A stretch of 64,000 nt of DNA from Glycine soja (lineage: Eukaryota > Streptophyta > Magnoliopsida > Fabales > Fabaceae), in the NCBI RefSeq assembly GCF_004193775.1, contig NC_041002.1, positions 13,629,472-13,693,471 on the forward strand. Direction: 5' to 3'. The notes under the pieces were generated by a model. That model was not told the origin of the DNA. It saw nothing but the letters and a program-made list of their open reading frames with translations, and did no database searches. Shown one piece after another: positions 32,514 to 44,266 of the stretch (position 1 is its first letter; each line of letters begins with the position of its first letter). Position numbers and translations under genes: made by a program.

Positions 32514-35500
32514 TCATGGTGGAGGAAGAGTAGGGTGGAGTAAGGAAGTCTCTTCCACCACTACGTCCACTAAAGAAGGGTTCGTGAGGAATGGCTTAAG
32601 TCGATGTCCATTGACCTTGAAGCTCTTGTTTGTGGAGTCGCTTTTGATCTCAACTGTACCATAAGGAAAAACATTAGTAACAACAAAAGGACCAATCCAC
32701 TTAGACCTCAACTTACCACTCATGAGTCCAAGCCTAGAATTATACAATAACACCTTTTGCCCAACCACGAAGTCTTTTTTAACTATCATGCTATCATGGA
32801 ACTTCATGGTCTTTTCTTTGTAGAACTTGGCATTCTCGTAGGCTTCTAGGCGGATTTCATCTAACTCACTCAATTGCAACTTCCTTTCCTCGCCAGCTTG
32901 ATCCATAGAGAAGTTGCAAGTCTTCACTGCCCAGTATGCTTTGTGCTCAATTTCCACTGGAAGATGACATGCCTTTCCAAAGACAACCCGATAAGGAGAC
33001 ATTCCTATGGGTGCTTTGTAGGCAGTCCGATGTGCCCAGAGAGCATCATCAAGCCTGGTACTCCAATCTTTCCTGCTTGGCTGCACAATCTTCTCTAGAA
33101 TTCTCTTGATTTCCCTGTTAGAAATTTCTGCCTGTCCATTAGTCTGGGGGTGGTATGGTGTGGATACTCTGTGTACCACCCTGTACTTTTTAAGCAGGGC
33201 ATGCATTGTCCTGTTGCAAAAATGGGTTCCTTGATCACTAAAAATTGCTTTAGGTACTCCAAACCTGCAAAATAGATTAGACCTGACAAAGTCTGCGGCA
33301 ACTTTAGCATCATTAGTTCTAGTGGGCTTGGCTTCCACCCATTTTGAAACATAATCAACTGCAAGGAGAATGTAAACATAACCAAAAGAGACAGGAAAAG
33401 GACCCATGAAATCTATACCCCAGACATCAAACACCTCACAGAATAGCATAGGTTGCTGAGGCATTTGTTGTCGCCATGTAAGTGTATTTCCTGCTCTCTG
33501 ACACTGCTCACAAGTGCTGCAGATCTTCCACGCATCTTTAAAGATGGTGGGCCAATAAAAACCACAATCAAGCACTTTGCGAGCTGTCCTTTGAACACCC
33601 AGATGACCTCCCGGTGCGGAAGAATGACAGAACTGCAGGACTGAGTCAGTCTCATGATCTGGAATGCACCGTCTAATGACCTGATCACTGCACAATTTCC
33701 ACAAGTAGGGGTCATCCCAAATAAAATGCTTAGCATCACTTTTAATCTTATCTTTTTGGGCCTTAGATGCTAAGGGAGGAAAAACAGAGGCAACTAAATA
33801 ATTGACAATGTTAGCAAACCAAGGAGTAGAAAGAGAGTCAGAAATACTATACAATATATACAAATGATCATCCGGGAAATCATCCCGAATAGGTGAATTT
33901 GCATCAGAGACACGTTCGATCCGACTCAAATGATCAGCAACTAGATTTTGTGCTCCGCTCCTATCACGGATCTCCAAGTCAAACTCTTGGAGCCAGAGCA
34001 TCCATCGGATCAACCTAGGCTTAGAATCAGCCTTCTTCAACAAGTACTTTAGAGCTGCATGGTCAGTATAAACAATAATGCGAGTACCAAGCAAATAAGA
34101 TCGAAATTTTTCAAGAGCAAAAACTATGGCTAGAAGCTCTTTCTCAGTAGTAGTATAATTTGCTTGGGCAGCATCTAAAGTCCTAGAAGCATAATATATC
34201 ACCCTGGGCAATTTATCAATTTTCTGAGCAAGGACAGCCCCCAATGCATAATTTGATGCATCACACATAAGCTCAAAAGGGGCTGTCCAATCGGGTGCCT
34301 GGATGATGGGGGTGGTAGTCAACGCTCTCTTGAGGCAATCAAAAGCCTCTTTGCATCTGTCATTAAAGTCAAACTCCACCTCCTTTTGCAACAAGTTGGA
34401 CAGTGGAAGGGCTACTTTGCTAAAATCCCTTATAAAGCGCCTGTAGAATCCTACATGACCAAGAAAAGATCGCACCTCTCGCACACAAGAGGGGTAAGGC
34501 AATTGTGAAATAACAGAAATTTTTGCAGGATCTACTTCAATACCCTTATTGGAAATAATGTGGCCTAAAACTATACCTTGCTCAACCATAAAATGACATT
34601 TTTCAAAATTTAGAACAAGGTTAGTTTCAATGCATCTATTCAAAACTTTTTCCAAACTATTCAAACAACCATCAAAAGAGGATCCATATACAGTGAAATC
34701 ATCCATAAATACCTCTATGCAATTTTCTAAAAAATCACTGAAAATACTAATCATGCACCGCTGGAAGGTACCAGGGGCATTGCACAGGCCGAAAGGCATC
34801 CTCCTATAAGCAAAAGTGCCGAAGGGGCAGGTGAATGTGGTCTTTTCCTGATCCTCAGGAGCAATAGTAATTTGCATATAACCAGAAAAACCATCAAGGA
34901 AACAGTAGTGGGATTTACCTGCCAGGCGTTCAAGCATCTGGTCAATGAATGGCAGGGGAAAATGGTCCTTTTTGGTAACCTGGTTCAGCCTCCTATAGTC
35001 AATGCAGACTCTCCAACTGTTCTGCACCCGAGTAGGAATCAACTCCTCCTTCTCATTTCTGATCACTGTGAGGCCAGTCTTTTTCGGGACTACCTGGACG
35101 GGACTCACCCATTGGCTATCGGAGATAGGATAAATGATTCCAGCTTGCAAAAGCTTGGTTATCTCCTTCTTTACTACATCAAGAATCATCGGGTTGAGTC
35201 TTCTCTGTGGTTGTCTTACTGGTTTAGCTCCATCCTCTAAATTTATTCGATGCATACATGTGGATGGGCTAATACCAGGAATGTCCGCCAGGGTCCAGCC
35301 TATAGCCTTCTTATGCTTCTTGAGAACTGACAACAACTTCTCCTCTTGTTCATCAGCAAGGGAGGCAGATATAATCACTGGAAAACTCTTGCTATCATCC
35401 AAGTAAGCGTATTTTAAATTTGATGGCAGAGGCTTCAATTCTGGTGTGGTCGGCTGGACAGTGGTAGAAGGAGATGGTTTCTCAGCCTTTACCTCATAAA

Positions 35501-37925
35501 GAAAGTCAGAGGTATGCGTACTTCCTGAAACATGGTTAGTCCTATCTGACTCTATAAAATCAATCTCAAGAGGTAAAACACCACCACCAGGCATGCAATC
35601 AATATCACTCTCAGACTCACTCTCAGCATCAAATTTAGACATATGATCAAGTACAATTTCAGACTCAATGCATGAAGAGTGAGAGGCATGCAGATTAGAA
35701 TAAAGATCAGTCATGTATTCATCAACAACATGGTCAATTATTTCAGCACGAAATACAGAAAGATCTTCAGATGGGTATTTCATAGCATCCAGAATATTAA
35801 AATGAACAGTTATGTCACCAAATTCCATAGACAGTGTGCCTGCATAAACATCTATCTTAGTTCTAGCAGTTTTCATAAAGGGTCTTCCTAGAATGATGGG
35901 AACTGATCCTTGAGAAAATCCATCTTCCATATTCAAAATATAAAAATCAACAGGGAAAATCAGTTCACCAACTCTAACTAAGACATCTTCTATGAAACCA
36001 ACAGGGTAGGCAACACTTCTATTAGCTAAATGAATTACCACATCAGTTGACTGCAAGGGGCCTAGAGATAGAGGATTAAAAATAGACAGAGGCATAACAC
36101 TAACAGAAGCTCCTAAATCTAGCATGGCATTGTCAAACTTACTATTCCCTATGATACAAGGTATGCTGAATGTACCTGGATCTTTGCATTTTTCAGGAAT
36201 TTGAGGAACAGATTTACCAATCAATGCGGAGACATTTCTGCCCATGCTAATTCGTTCACTTCCTTTAAGCTTCCGCTTATTAGTGCACAGCTCCTTCAAG
36301 AATTTGGCATATCTTGGAATTTGCTTTATTGCATCCAACAGAGGTATGTTTACTTCTACTTTTCTAAACGTTTCCAAGATCTCTTTCTCTGCCTCTTCCA
36401 TTTTTTTGTTGGAAACTGCTCTTGGAGGGAATGGAAGAGGGGGAATGTGCTGCTTCTGCAAATCAGAATTACCTGTGGAAGAAGATTCACCTGCACAGAA
36501 ATTGTTAGGTAGATTTTTGTCATCACCTTTTTCTGGAATAGAGTGAAGTTTGGCAGGTTCATTTGCAGATGAGGAAGGTGCTACGGGTTGAGGTCCTTGA
36601 CACTGCTTTCCCGACCTCAATGAAATGGCACTGACATTTTTGGGGTTTTGGACAGCTTGAGAAGGCAGCTTGTCAGAATTCTGGGATTGTTGTTGATTCA
36701 ATTGAGTAGCTAATTGTCCCATCTGATTGGTTAAGCTCTGAATGGAGGCTCTGGTCTCTTGCTGAAACTGCATGTTCTGCATAGTCATTTGCCTCACAAG
36801 TTCTTCGAGGGAAGGTTGTGGAGGGGCCTCAACTGTTGGCTGTTTCTGGGGTTGTTGCTGTTGTTGGATTGGTGGAGGAATGTATGGTCTGCTTGGGCCA
36901 ACAACATTTTGGAAGGAAGGAGCAGGCTGCTGTTGTTGTTGCTGAGGGCTGGACCATTTGAGGTTAGGGTGATTCCTCCATCCAGGGTTGTATCTATTGC
37001 TGGAAAGGTCATAATTGTTCTGCTGTGGTTGATTTTGCTGTTGAGGTTGAGGAGGTCTATTGTAAATATTTGCAGCATAAGCTTCAGGCTGCTCAATTGC
37101 TCCAGGTTGCTGCATGGAAGGGCAAAGGTCTGTATGGTGGTCAGCAGAGGAGCACAAACCGCAAACCCTTGCGACAGGTACAGATTTCTGATTCAAGGCC
37201 AGCTGGGTTACCAAGTTGACCAACGCATCCAGTTTGCCTTCAAGCTTCTTAGTTTCAGATGATGCAAATGGGTTTGTAGCTACCTCATGCACTCCTCTAA
37301 TGACTATGGCATCATTTCTGGCACTAAACTGCTGGGAGTTGGAGGCCATCTTCTCAATTAAATTTCTGGCTTCAGCAGGAGTCATGTCTCCAAGGGCTCC
37401 ACCACTGGCAGCATCTATCATACTTCTCTCCATATTACTGAGTCCTTCATAAAAGTATTGGAGAAGAAGCTGTTCTGAAATCTGATGGTGGGGGCAACTG
37501 GCACATAGTTTCTTAAATCTCTCCCAGTACTCATACAGGCTCTCTCCACTGAGTTGTCTAATACCTGAGATATCCTTCCTGATGGCTGTGGTCCTGGAAG
37601 CAGGGAAAATTTTTTCTAAGAATACTCTCTTAAGGTCATCCCAGCTCGTGATGGACCTTGGAGCAAGGTAATACAGCCAGTCCTTTGCCACTCCCTCTAA
37701 TGAGTGAGGAAAAGCCTTCAGAAATATGTGATCCTCTTGGACATCTGGGGGTTTCATGGTGGAGCAGACAATGTGAAATTCTTTCAAATGTTTGTGCGGG
37801 TCTTCACCTGCAAGGCCATGAAACTTTGGAAGCAAATGAATCAGTCCAGTTTTAAGAACATATGGGACATCCTCATCAGGGTATTGGATGCACAAGCTTT
37901 CATAGGTGAAATCAGGTGCAGCCAT
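32514..37925 (-). CDS. Diaspora-like gag-pol polyprotein
   Basis: 1,803 codons without interruption. Gag domain about residues 30-200; zinc knuckle [14 protein letters not shown] about 255-270; a Gln/Pro-rich linker; protease with LDLGAS near residue 602 (Leu where Ser/Thr is usual, common in the Athila branch); RT about 890-1110 with [11 protein letters not shown] and FMDD near 1075; RNase H about 1210-1330 ([24 protein letters not shown]); integrase about 1430-1700 with a His/Cys zinc site (GGHLGVQ, CSTCEQC), Asp in WGIDFMGPF, Asp in FSDQGTHF and Glu in NGQAEISN. All catalytic residues are present. The same frame extends upstream to 38189 across a single TAA, so the true gag N-terminus is probably longer. 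Confidence 0.93.
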   Translation of the reverse strand: MAAPDFTYESLCIQYPDEDVPYVLKTGLIHLLPKFHGLAGEDPHKHLKEFHIVCSTMKPPDVQEDHIFLKAFPHSLEGVAKDWLYYLAPRSITSWDDLKRVFLEKIFPASRTTAIRKDISGIRQLSGESLYEYWERFKKLCASCPHHQISEQLLLQYFYEGLSNMERSMIDAASGGALGDMTPAEARNLIEKMASNSQQFSARNDAIVIRGVHEVATNPFASSETKKLEGKLDALVNLVTQLALNQKSVPVARVCGLCSSADHHTDLCPSMQQPGAIEQPEAYAANIYNRPPQPQQQNQPQQNNYDLSSNRYNPGWRNHPNLKWSSPQQQQQQPAPSFQNVVGPSRPYIPPPIQQQQQPQKQPTVEAPPQPSLEELVRQMTMQNMQFQQETRASIQSLTNQMGQLATQLNQQQSQNSDKLPSQAVQNPKNVSAISLRSGKQCQGPQPVAPSSSANEPAKLHSIPEKGDDKNLPNNFCAGESSSTGNSDLQKQHIPPLPFPPRAVSNKKMEEAEKEILETFRKVEVNIPLLDAIKQIPRYAKFLKELCTNKRKLKGSERISMGRNVSALIGKSVPQIPEKCKDPGTFSIPCIIGNSKFDNAMLDLGASVSVMPLSIFNPLSLGPLQSTDVVIHLANRSVAYPVGFIEDVLVRVGELIFPVDFYILNMEDGFSQGSVPIILGRPFMKTARTKIDVYAGTLSMEFGDITVHFNILDAMKYPSEDLSVFRAEIIDHVVDEYMTDLYSNLHASHSSCIESEIVLDHMSKFDAESESESDIDCMPGGGVLPLEIDFIESDRTNHVSGSTHTSDFLYEVKAEKPSPSTTVQPTTPELKPLPSNLKYAYLDDSKSFPVIISASLADEQEEKLLSVLKKHKKAIGWTLADIPGISPSTCMHRINLEDGAKPVRQPQRRLNPMILDVVKKEITKLLQAGIIYPISDSQWVSPVQVVPKKTGLTVIRNEKEELIPTRVQNSWRVCIDYRRLNQVTKKDHFPLPFIDQMLERLAGKSHYCFLDGFSGYMQITIAPEDQEKTTFTCPFGTFAYRRMPFGLCNAPGTFQRCMISIFSDFLENCIEVFMDDFTVYGSSFDGCLNSLEKVLNRCIETNLVLNFEKCHFMVEQGIVLGHIISNKGIEVDPAKISVISQLPYPSCVREVRSFLGHVGFYRRFIRDFSKVALPLSNLLQKEVEFDFNDRCKEAFDCLKRALTTTPIIQAPDWTAPFELMCDASNYALGAVLAQKIDKLPRVIYYASRTLDAAQANYTTTEKELLAIVFALEKFRSYLLGTRIIVYTDHAALKYLLKKADSKPRLIRWMLWLQEFDLEIRDRSGAQNLVADHLSRIERVSDANSPIRDDFPDDHLYILYSISDSLSTPWFANIVNYLVASVFPPLASKAQKDKIKSDAKHFIWDDPYLWKLCSDQVIRRCIPDHETDSVLQFCHSSAPGGHLGVQRTARKVLDCGFYWPTIFKDAWKICSTCEQCQRAGNTLTWRQQMPQQPMLFCEVFDVWGIDFMGPFPVSFGYVYILLAVDYVSKWVEAKPTRTNDAKVAADFVRSNLFCRFGVPKAIFSDQGTHFCNRTMHALLKKYRVVHRVSTPYHPQTNGQAEISNREIKRILEKIVQPSRKDWSTRLDDALWAHRTAYKAPIGMSPYRVVFGKACHLPVEIEHKAYWAVKTCNFSMDQAGEERKLQLSELDEIRLEAYENAKFYKEKTMKFHDSMIVKKDFVVGQKVLLYNSRLGLMSGKLRSKWIGPFVVTNVFPYGTVEIKSDSTNKSFKVNGHRLKPFLTNPSLVDVVVEETSLLHPTLPPP

Positions 37926-38189
37926 TTCCCTTAGAGTCCTCTCACGAGGTGGAGGTTATGCCATGTTCTCAGAATGTGCAAAATCAGAATGCTCAGAATC
38001 AGAATGCTCAAAATTATAATGCTCAAGATCAGGATGTTCAAAATCACCAATAACAGAATGCACAGATTCACCAGTTATGGAATGCTCAGAATGATCAAAA
38101 GGTATAAAACGATGCCTAACTAATCTATAAAATGTCCTATCTATCTCAGGATCAAAGGGTTGTAAGTCAGATGGATTGCCTCTAGTCAT
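37926..38189 (-). pseudogene. Diaspora-like gag N-terminal extension, separated by one stop
   Basis: MTRGNPSDLQPFDPEIDRTF starts a frame that is the same as the gag-pol frame and runs into it across a TAA at 37956-37958. Athila-type gags begin with a similar PFDPEIERT motif (family knowledge). The segment contains short imperfect repeats of the type EHSD/EHPD. Either the stop is a recent loss or translation restarts at the Met at 37925. Confidence 0.75.
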
Positions 38190-39026
38190 ACACTACATTC
38201 AGCATGCACACAACTAGTTGCCTTGTCATGTAAATAAAGGTGTAGGTTTGAACTACAGCTACCCTCAGATGATATCCAAATGACTTGAAATTTTGTGAGC
38301 AACCTTATAAAATGATGAGAAGATAGCACAAAAAATCTCAGACGAAAATTCAAAGTCTAACTATGAAAGCTAAAATTGGTAGGTTAAGAAAAATAAGTGA
38401 ATAAAACTTGAAAAATAAAAAACTTTTGACAGAATCGCTTTTTTTGGACGATGGAGACCTCAGCCGGCCTACGGCATGCTGCCACGGCGTAGGAAATTTT
38501 TTTCTACCCCAAATGCATACATAATAATTGCGATTCTGATAACCGGAGCAAAAGTTATGGCCATTTGAAGTTTTGACAAACACAAAATTTGCTAGTTTTT
38601 TGGAACTTCCAAATCTGACCAAACTAAAGGCTCTAGCTATTTTTCCCACAAAATATGGATTAAAAGAAGTTACCACAAAACAATTCAGCCAAAAATAACA
38701 ACCCTAGCTACTAAAACAAAAAATCCCAAATAATTCAGCATGGGTGGTCGCTAAAATCCGTCTCTAGCTGATTTCTACTACTACTCTGTTTTTCCGCAAG
38801 CTGATTTCTACTACTACTCTGTTTTCAAGCACAATCTTCACAGCAAAACACCCAAGACTGAAACAGGGGAAACGCTTAATGGTAAAACTGAAACAGAACA
38901 CACATTAAACAAAATACCAAGACACTAATCAACACTAACACACATACTAACACAATACTAACAATTAAAACACGAAAGGATTAAACACACAACACTAGCT
39001 AGCTATTATGAACCTTTGGACACTGC
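38190..39026 (-). other. Diaspora-like 5' leader
   Basis: About 840 bases of AT-rich leader between the PBS and gag. A short direct repeat (CTGATTTCTACTACTACTCTG) occurs twice near 38768 and 38801. No gene seen. Confidence 0.6.
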
Positions 39027-39044
39027 TCCCCGGCAATGGCGCCA
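39027..39044 (-). promoter_or_regulatory. Diaspora-like primer binding site (tRNA-Asp type)
   Basis: The minus strand reads TGGCGCCATTGCCGGGGA four bases inside the LTR end; it differs at one base from the usual TGGCGCCGTTGCCGGGGA (recalled). Confidence 0.85.
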
Positions 39045-39048
39045 AATT

Positions 39049-40183
39049 TGATCGAGGCCGTACCCGAATCAAATAAACATGAAAATGCAGTAACTAGGAA
39101 GTGATCCTAGGTCGTTTCCCAACGAGCAGTGACAAGCCAAATGTTCATAATATGCTTGCAGTAACAGTAACGATGGGGGGGGTTTGGTTGTTTGGTAATT
39201 AAAGAGTAGAACAAATAAAATGGAATACGAAACTACTAATATTAAAAACGGGTTGTTTCCTCTGATTCAGAAGCCACTCTCTTATCCTGGGTTATGGAGA
39301 ATTCGTCCCTAACAGTCAACCACTTAATCCAACCCTATTTCAATTTACTAAGCGAAAATCAACTTAGGGTTTTCAATACGTGATTAGGCACCACATACAC
39401 CAGTTAGCCCTTCGTCCATTAAGCATGAACGCAAGTTAGGCTCAGAGGCAATTAATCAAACACGAAGCGTGCACTGATTAATATTCACGAAATTGGGATA
39501 ACTGGTGAAGGGAAAACTCCCAGGAAACCACATTACAAGCGAAACCTCAAAGAGAGTTGGGCTTCGTCCTCAAAAGGAAACAACACCAGAAAATCTAGCC
39601 TTCCATGGATTCAAACAGAAAACGCAATTGAAACATGAAGCAGAAACGTAAATGAACGGAAACGTAAAATGGAACAGAAACGTAAATGAGAGTAAAAGAA
39701 GAAGCAAGAACGAAATTGTAATTAGAAGCAGAAAACGTAAAATTGCATTACGAACTCAGAAGCAGCAAAACAGAAAAATGAAAAACCCTCAAACAAAACT
39801 CTGAATAATGGATAGCATAACAGAATAGAATGCCCTGCACGAATCCCAAGGCAGCTATTTAAAAAGAGTCACTCAAAGTCACTGGGCCCTATTACAATAC
39901 TCTGGCCCAAAACGAAATAAACACTGAACAACATAAAATTGCGAAATTTCCTAATTAGAAATTAACTAAGATAAGCGCTGCTTTATTTGCCCTCTTCAAG
40001 TCCACAACCAAAATCCGGATTAAGCCCAATGTTTCATTAATTCCTGAAATTAGATTAAAAACATCAAATTAGCTAAATGAGCCCAAATAATAAAACTGCC
40101 TAATTAATTGACAATTAAGACCAATCAATAATTAAAATGGTGCAAAAAGGGTTTAGAAAATAGAAGAAAATGATGGCACATCA
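39049..40183 (-). repeat. Diaspora-like 5' LTR
   Basis: 1,135 bp. Starts (plus) TGATCGAGG and ends GGCACATCA. About ten to twelve differences by eye from the split 3' LTR. Confidence 0.95.
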
Positions 40184-40188
40184 TTGGT
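40184..40188. repeat. Target-site duplication TTGGT (right) of Diaspora-like element
   Basis: Matches 9130-9134 exactly. Confidence 0.95.
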
Positions 40189-40966
40189 CCCAATCGACTC
40201 TTCCTTTTTCGGCGCATGAGCGATAACTTTGAAGCGAACACGGGTGTCTTGTGTCTTGTTGGAATATGTGTGAAACCAACCACACACAGAGAACGGGTAA
40301 ACAACAGACAATCCATGCACTGTTTTTCTCACACCTCCGGTCAAAGGTGTCAAACAAATCTGCCAAGATAGCCACCACTGGACTTTCCTTGCTATGGTGA
40401 TATGCGAGGAAAGCATCAATCGCAGCTAAGTCCACCAAACCGTCCTTGTTCGGAAAGAGGACAACCCCAAAAATCAACAAAGCTAGTATATCCGCAAACG
40501 GGCCCCACTTCTCTTGGCTCGCCATATCCCTTGCCTTGCCTTCCAAGTATTTCCGTGGCAGGCCTACTACGCCGTTGCGAGTTTGCTTCATGCGATCCAA
40601 CTCTTTTGCCGAATCCCCGACCACAGCTGCAATCTTGTTCAAGGAGGGAAGAAACCTGGAGAAAAGATACGGTTTTCTTCCCCCAAGAGGGCATCCTAGT
40701 ATTTCCTCAAACTCTTCAATAGTTGGTACCATTTGGAAGTCCCTAAACGTGAAGCACCTCAACGGCTGGTCATAGTATTGGGCGAGGGATACGACAGCTT
40801 CCGTAAATACCTCTGCTGTGGTCAAATCTAGAATCTTTCCGTACACTTTGCGGAAGGCTTGCCTTTGGAGAGGTCCCATCAATTGTCCCAATTCCTTGAG
40901 GCTGGTGACATCTAGACTTTTAACCTTGACTTGATAAAACCTTTTGCCGTTTTGATTTGTCCCCAT
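40184..40966 (-). pseudogene. Ogre-A ORF1, N-terminal part, cut by insertion
   Basis: Starts MGTNQNGKRFYQVKVKSLD (a second Met lies one codon upstream at 40969) and is open for about 260 codons to the insertion point, ending ...RVDWDQ. It is colinear with Ogre-B 12497-13278. The next codons of the same protein lie at 9129 downward. The TSD at each side shows that the Diaspora-like element entered here. Splice-acceptor-like TTTTTTAG precedes the start (AG at 40974-40975). Confidence 0.85.
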
Positions 40967-41659
40967 CATTTACCTAAAAAAGGGGTGGATCAAGACTCCG
41001 ACATGAATGATGCAATGCGTATGCATTAAACGTAAAGAAAACAACACAAAGGGGTAATTCACACATACGAGACCGCATAGATCCAATTTTAATGCTACGT
41101 TTTGGGCATGATGGCACCTCAACGTAGTATTAAAAAGGTTATGTATTACTCTAAAGAAACCAAACATCACTAGCAAAACTATAAACTAGTTCTATTTACC
41201 AAAAAAATGCACGAGAACGAATGGCACAGAGCATGTTTGCTCTTTGCCCCTATTTGGGAACCTATAGGACAATATCTACGGGTCTCTAATAACTACTACC
41301 CAACAATTCATAATTCACACGGCTGTTTTCTAGAGGTATCATCACTCAAGATAATAATATTGTGGCGGTATGGAATACCAGCGACAACACATTATAAAGA
41401 GAGAAAGCTCTAGACGAGGTTTCACTATTATCAAGCAAGTCGGAGACCTAGCATGATGATAGATTCACCTCCACTCCTTAAATTCCCATGAACCCGGGTA
41501 TAGGGCCCCTTTTTTACTCAAACCCGTGGGTGCTTAGAATGCAGTGTAAAGAATGCGAAATAGACAACAGTTATTTACATTTTACACAGTTCAATAAATG
41601 CACACACAAGGTTTCATAATTCCACAATTCCTTTAGAATAGGCCTAACTCACGAAAAGG
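40967..41659 (-). other. Ogre-A 5' leader
   Basis: About 690 bases without a gene, partly alignable to the Ogre-B leader (for example the GGGCCCTATACCCGGGTTCATG block near 41490). Confidence 0.6.
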
Positions 41660-41677
41660 TCCGTAGTGCAGTCGCCA
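41660..41677 (-). promoter_or_regulatory. Ogre-A primer binding site, degenerate
   Basis: The minus strand TGGCGACTGCACTACGGA differs at three bases from the Ogre-B PBS, consistent with an older insertion. Confidence 0.75.
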
Positions 41678-41679
41678 AC

Positions 41680-43291
41680 TGTCGCAACATGCCCTTTTGT
41701 GGGCGAGCGAGGCGAGACTCACGGGTGCGCTTCCTAAAGGAGGAAAGATGCGCGGAGTCGCCACCAACGTTTATTTGTGGGAAACGTCAGAAAAAACCGA
41801 AGGAAATCGGTCAAAATGAAACTTCTAAGTTCGGGAGTTGTATTTACGTTTGAGGAAGGTATTAACACCTCTCACGTTTGTCTCAAAGGACAACAACCTA
41901 TTTTTTAGAATTGTGGAAATTGTATTACCTTAACTTTTATTTCTTTTTATTTTTTTGAGGTCGACAAAAGCGGGGCTTTTGCTCCTACGTACCCTCCATC
42001 GAAGAGGAAATCAGACCTACGTAGTTCTTTCTTAAGAGTGAATCAAGTGATTTTTTTATTTGAAAAGTGATCATTTTAAGGTGTTGGACCTTAAAAATGA
42101 TCCATTTACTTGATAAGGAAAACTGAAATGATAAACTTCCAAACCCCATTTAGTGACCTTTTTTGTGGACGAGCTTGACTAGACGAGTTGATTTTAACCT
42201 TAGTTTCACTTTAGTTATTAGTCAATCGATTAAGAATGAGAAATCCCAAAGAGAAAACGTCCGATTGATTTTTCGCTTTATTTTACTAAAAGGTATTTTT
42301 TTTATTATTATATTATTATTTTACCTCTTTTTTGATTTCCAACGTGGTTACGGCACGATCGAACGGTCGGAATTCATTTTAACAGAAATTAACGGATATT
42401 ACAAATCAAATGATCGGTGGAAATTTATTTTATTTTTTGATTATGCGATAAATGACTTAAATAAATGACTGAAGCACGTCAAAAGGGGGTACGGAAAGTA
42501 AATGAAAACGAGAATAAAAATACATGAAACAAAATGTGGACCACCACGGGTACATAGAATGAATTGAAAAGCTCGGTTTGAGGTACTTACCAGTTGAAGA
42601 CTGAAGAAAATGAAGAACGAATGATGAATGTCGAAGAACGGTTGAAAATCTTCACGTAATTACTCACGGAAACGTTACGGAAGCGCCTCGGCTTGGATTT
42701 TCTTCACGGAAACAATTTTCCTTAGCAATTTCGAGAGAATAATAAGTGCCAAGAAGGCTGAACCCCTTTCCTCTTCACTCCTTCCCCTATTTATAGCAAA
42801 ATAGGGGAGGAGCTTGCCACCCAGCTCGCCCAGGCAAGCAAGGTTGCTTTCTCCAGAAGCAACCGCCTTCTGGAGGAAGAAACTGGAAGGCCCAAGTGGG
42901 CCTGATTGCTATTTGTACCCCCCTTTTTACTAAATGCACCCCTTCTACTTTTTTTGGTAATTCTTTTTCCGTAACGTTACGAAACTTTACGAATTTCGTA
43001 TAGACACCTATTTTCTTTCCGTAAGGTTACGAATCCTCACGGATCACTTATTTACTCTTTTTTAGCTTTCAAAGAAGTTACGGAAACTCACGGATTGCGC
43101 AAAAATACCTCCTTTTGGTTTCCGCCACATTGCGGAATTTCACGGATCGCGTAAGCCTGCTTCCTCTTGATTTCCGGCATGTCTCGGGACTTCACATATT
43201 GTGAAACAAAGGATGCCAAGTATCCCAAAGCGGCCGATCAAAGGTTGCATATCATCAAGTAATAATCCCCAGACGAAATTAGGGTATGACA
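41680..43291 (-). repeat. Ogre-A 5' LTR
   Basis: 1,612 bp; the minus strand starts TGTCATACCC and ends GCGACA. It is clearly diverged from the Ogre-B LTRs but keeps their architecture: TATA palindrome at 42781-42810 (TATAAATA on minus at 42788-42795, one arm mismatch), a TTCTGGAG hairpin near 42846-42880, donor-like GTAAGTACC at 42582-42590 and the TACGTA hairpin at 41985-42024. Confidence 0.93.
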
Positions 43292-43345
43292 ATATGCATC
43301 TATTTATAGCCTAGGTACCTTCCTTGAGAAACTTCCTTAAGAAGT
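43292..43345 (-). repeat. CRM-old 3' LTR, remnant 1
   Basis: 54 bases matching the CRM-old LTR around 58421-58475 (CTATTTATAGCC then the CTTCCTTGAGAA repeats). Bounded on the left by Ogre-A and on the right by CRM-plus. Confidence 0.8.
43341..43345. repeat. Target-site duplication of CRM-plus, GAAGT/GAAGC
   Basis: GAAGT before the 5' LTR pairs with GAAGC at 52817-52821; one base has changed. Confidence 0.7.
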
Positions 43346-44252
43346 TGATGCAATCCTCCCTAGTAAGGGACCAGTCACTAGAGCCATGAGCAAGAGGCTC
43401 CAATTATCTTTGTACATATTAGACTAGGATGTCATTATGTTTGATCCTTGTATTTAGGGCTCCATAATGTAGGTAGGATACCCTAGAAATATAGGATTTT
43501 TCAGCCCTTGTATTTTAGGGCACCTAGACTAGTTTTTGTATTAGGGGTAGTTTTGTAATTTCACATGCACTAAGTGAATATTTGATGTGTGTGTTGGAAA
43601 ATAAAATTTAATTGAATTGGTAGAATCCCAATCCAATTAAATTTTAGGGGGGGGGGGGGGAGGGGTGAGCACTTGCTTACTACACCTTATTGCCACATCA
43701 TATAGTCACACTTTGTGCATGTCCTTCATGCTTTACATGCCTCATGACACCTAAGCACACTTAGTGGAGAATCTTGGAATTGATCTTGGATTAGTGGGCT
43801 GAACCATAACTAAAATTCACTAATCATAATTAGTGAAATTTTGGCTCCAAAGTTTGGCTCCACAAATTCAATTTCAAATTCAAGTGAAATTTGAATTGAA
43901 ATTCAAATTTCCCTCTAATTTTGTGTGACACTTAGGCTATAAATAGAGGTCATGTGTGTGCATTTTTTCAACTTTGATCATTTGAATACTAAATTTCAGA
44001 TTTTAGAGCTCTTTTAGAGCACAAAATTTAGTGCTCTTCTCTTCCTCCCCCTTCATTCGTCTCCTTCTTCCTCCAAGCTCTTATCCATGGCCTCCTATGG
44101 TGGTCAACTTCTCCTAGACTCATATTCTCCTTGAAGTGGCGTCTCCTCTCTCTCTTCCTTCTCCATTCTGCTGCTATTCATCTTCCAAGAAGCAAAGGAA
44201 TCCATTGATGAAGAAGATCATAGGCCTACAAGCTCCAATGGAGCTTACATCA
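43346..44252 (+). repeat. CRM-plus 5' LTR
   Basis: 907 bp. TATAAATA at 43938-43945. Lacks an about 87-bp block present in the 3' LTR (about 51878-51985). Confidence 0.93.
43938..43945 (+). promoter_or_regulatory. TATA box of CRM-plus 5' LTR
   Basis: CTATAAATAGAGG context; the 3' LTR copy reads TATAAGTA at 52501. Confidence 0.7.
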
Positions 44253-44254
44253 TG

Positions 44255-44266
44255 TGGTATCAGAGC
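44255..44266 (+). promoter_or_regulatory. CRM-plus primer binding site (initiator tRNA-Met)
   Basis: TGGTATCAGAGC two bases after the 5' LTR. Confidence 0.9.

Larger units (their letters stand above)
9135..40183 (-). mobile_element. Diaspora-like (env-less Athila-lineage) Ty3/gypsy retrotransposon
   Basis: LTR termini are TG...CA on both sides: 3' LTR at 9135-10057 plus 30779-30992 (split by Ogre-B) and 5' LTR at 39049-40183, each about 1.14 kb. The PBS at 39027-39044 is of the Asp-tRNA type, a purine tract abuts the 3' LTR at 30993-31001, and the TSD TTGGT is perfect. The internal region holds one gag-pol frame and no env. The two LTRs differ at about ten to twelve positions by eye. Lineage rests on the gag start, the protease variant LDLGAS, the FMDD RT box and the PBS. 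The name Diaspora is by analogy with the env-less soybean Athila relative and was not verified. Confidence 0.9.
1..43291 (-). mobile_element. Ogre-A: Ogre/Tat-type Ty3/gypsy retrotransposon, outer element, left end outside window
   Basis: The 5' LTR is at 41680-43291 and transcription would run leftwards through PBS, ORF1, gag-protease, pol and ORF3 to base 1; the 3' LTR lies beyond the window. The Diaspora-like element (9135-40183) interrupts ORF1, so only 1-9134 and 40184-43291 belong to Ogre-A. Gene order, dual RNase H, Arg-type PBS and ORF1 upstream of gag match the Ogre/Tat lineage (family knowledge). It carries several in-frame stops and a deletion fusing ORF1 to gag, so it is not autonomous. 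It lies in the 3' LTR of CRM-old, of which 43292-43345 is a remnant. Confidence 0.9.

Noticed and set aside
37956..38189. Separate small gene with EHSD repeats
   Set aside because: Same frame as Diaspora-like gag-pol and separated by one stop only; it is the gag N-terminus.
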